From the NCBI GenBank assembly GCA_015233565.1, contig JADFXM010000015.1, positions 62,001 through 126,000 on the forward strand: 64,000 bases of DNA, read 5' to 3'. Positions 63,101-64,000 of this stretch are shown here, piece after piece; the first letter of the stretch is position 1; the number at the start of each line of letters is the position of its first letter. The position numbers and the translations under genes are program-made. The DNA is from Candidatus Rifleibacteriota bacterium (GTDB lineage: Bacteria; Muiribacteriota; Ozemobacteria; Ozemobacterales; Ozemobacteraceae). The notes beneath the pieces are model-generated. The model had not been told where the DNA came from. It did no database searches and was given only the letters and a program-made list of their open reading frames with translations.

Positions 63101-63574
63101 GTGAAAAAAGATTTCTCGTCTTGATTCGAGAATCTTAAGATCAAGTTTAGCTGATTCCAACTTCCTATTATTCACTTGGGGTTTCATTTCAACCGAGCTG
63201 GAAAATTCATTCAAAGAATTTTCCAAAAAAGTTTTTTCAGCATCAGGATCGATTTTTTCAGTGTGAATTCCTGTTTCTTCGGTGCGTAGGGTGTTTTCCA
63301 ACACCTGTGCCCTCTGCAATAACATTTCAATTGCAGTTTTGGTTAATTCATATGTCTGGACTTCCAGATCCAGGAGTGAACCTAATTCCTTAGTCTCGGA
63401 AGCAGTTTCAGAGCTGATTTGTGGAATGTTCAGCCCGATGCTGGATACTTCCGAAGACACTTCCTGGCCAAACGAGATTCCACATAAGAAAAATAAAATT
63501 GGAAAAAGATAGAAAATCGCTGGTAATTTATTATTGTGGATTCCCAAAACAATAGACTTTCTTTGGATCATCAT
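60137..63574 (-). CDS. Large MscS-family mechanosensitive channel (MscK-like)
   Basis: About 1145 residues. Signal peptide ([16 protein letters not shown]) then a very long periplasmic coiled-coil region (about 40-550) rich in Glu, Lys and Leu, a set of about 8-10 membrane segments (about 560-900) and a C-terminal MscS domain: [48 protein letters not shown] and VFIIPNGEI (positions about 970-1050). MscK and related channels open on membrane tension to release solutes in osmotic shock. The final residues carry the alpha/beta cap. The start is uncertain: TTG 63580, ATG 63574 and ATG 63571 are all in frame, with no strong ribosome site. Confidence 0.9.
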   Translation of the reverse strand: [1145 protein letters not shown]

Positions 63575-63841
63575 TGCCAACTTTCTGGTTAACTCTTAAC
63601 CCCAAAGTATTGAGATAACCGCAACTTTCATATTACAACTTTCATAGCTTGTAAGGTGCGCGCGTGCATGATACAATTTCTTCAAATTCTCCGCAAGGTT
63701 CGGAAAAAATTCCAAACCAATAGCACTAAGATCGTGCAAGGAGGAGAATCGACGAAGCTTTTGCGATGAATGCTTTTGAAGAGGTTGTGTTGAATTTTGC
63801 CAGTGATTTCAATTTAAAGTTATAACTTTATTGGAGGAACA

Positions 63842-64000
63842 ATGGGTATCGGTTTCACAGAATTGATTGTAATTCTTGTTATTGTTTTAATTCTTTTTGG
63901 TCCCGGCAAGCTTCCGGAAATTGGAAAAGCTCTAGGAAAAGGAATCCGAGAATTCAAAAAAGCCCAACAGGGGCTTCTGGACGATGATTCAGATGAGCCA
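63842..64000 (+). CDS. tatA: TatA-type translocase subunit, partial
   Basis: 53 codons run to the window edge. An N-terminal helix ([28 protein letters not shown]) and the GPGKLPE hinge are diagnostic of TatA/TatE, which polymerises into the pore for folded proteins. The following amphipathic helix ([15 protein letters not shown]) and acidic tail start match. GGAGG lies 7 bases upstream of the ATG. TatB-like proteins also carry a Gly-Pro hinge, but this sequence is closer to TatA. Confidence 0.9.
   Translation, partial: MGIGFTELIVILVIVLILFGPGKLPEIGKALGKGIREFKKAQQGLLDDDSDEP

Noticed and set aside
1..64000. CRISPR arrays, prophage or complete insertion sequences
   Set aside because: No regularly spaced direct repeats, transposase, integrase or phage structural genes were seen.

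Overview
The window is AT-rich (about 40% GC by eye) and comes from a Gram-negative bacterium: it carries murB, an outer-membrane porin-like barrel with a C-terminal aromatic residue, pseudopilins with class III signals, a periplasmic cyclophilin, an MscS channel and the start of tatA. Genes are spaced by AT-rich gaps, usually have an AGGAGG-type ribosome site, and many encode secreted proteins with Ser/Thr/Asn-rich tails. No rRNA or tRNA is visible, so lineage cannot be fixed. The gene set would fit a poorly sampled deep lineage (Riflebacteria-like) or a Deltaproteobacteria/Myxococcota-like group; this is a low-confidence inference.

Region 1 (1-2.8 kb): a truncated unknown gene, a degenerate-receiver/RsbW-type kinase and a secreted Tyr-Pro-Thr repeat protein ending in a strong terminator. 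Region 2 (3.1-24.5 kb, all on the minus strand): the main system. A two-subunit iterative PUFA-synthase-like megasynthase (KS-AT-4xACP-KR-DH and KS-CLF-AT-DH-DH, overlapping by one base) is followed by oleA, oleB, oleC, oleD and a stand-alone V4R-domain protein. The order suggests that the megasynthase builds an unsaturated acyl chain which OleA condenses head to head, OleD reduces, OleC turns into a beta-lactone and OleB decarboxylates to a long polyene hydrocarbon. No enoyl reductase (PfaD) or phosphopantetheinyl transferase is in the window, so the chain may be more unsaturated than a normal PUFA.

Region 3 (24.7-28.6 kb): a Thr/Ser-rich lipoprotein, a higBA toxin-antitoxin pair, a small membrane protein and a secreted coiled-coil/TPR-like protein. 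Region 4 (29.1-38.2 kb, minus): three pseudopilin-like proteins behind a 1580-residue secreted protein and an OmpH-like protein; this resembles a minor-pilin cluster with a large surface or tip protein. A short GC-rich island lies inside it.

Region 5 (38.6-48.2 kb): housekeeping genes: cyclophilin, murB, a sugar epimerase, an ECF sigma/anti-sigma pair, dcd, a metallo-beta-lactamase-fold hydrolase, arfB and a serine-synthesis pair (class V aminotransferase plus serA). Region 6 (48.6-59.6 kb): porin, a heparinase II/III-like lyase with a structured leader, a CheY/CheX/Hpt/CheY/CheY phosphorelay set with no kinase, a GH13 debranching-type enzyme and a membrane protein. Region 7 (59.6-64 kb): a second copy of a dispersed repeat (first copy near 2.9 kb), the 3' end of a group II intron (domains V and VI only), a large MscS-type channel and the start of tatA.
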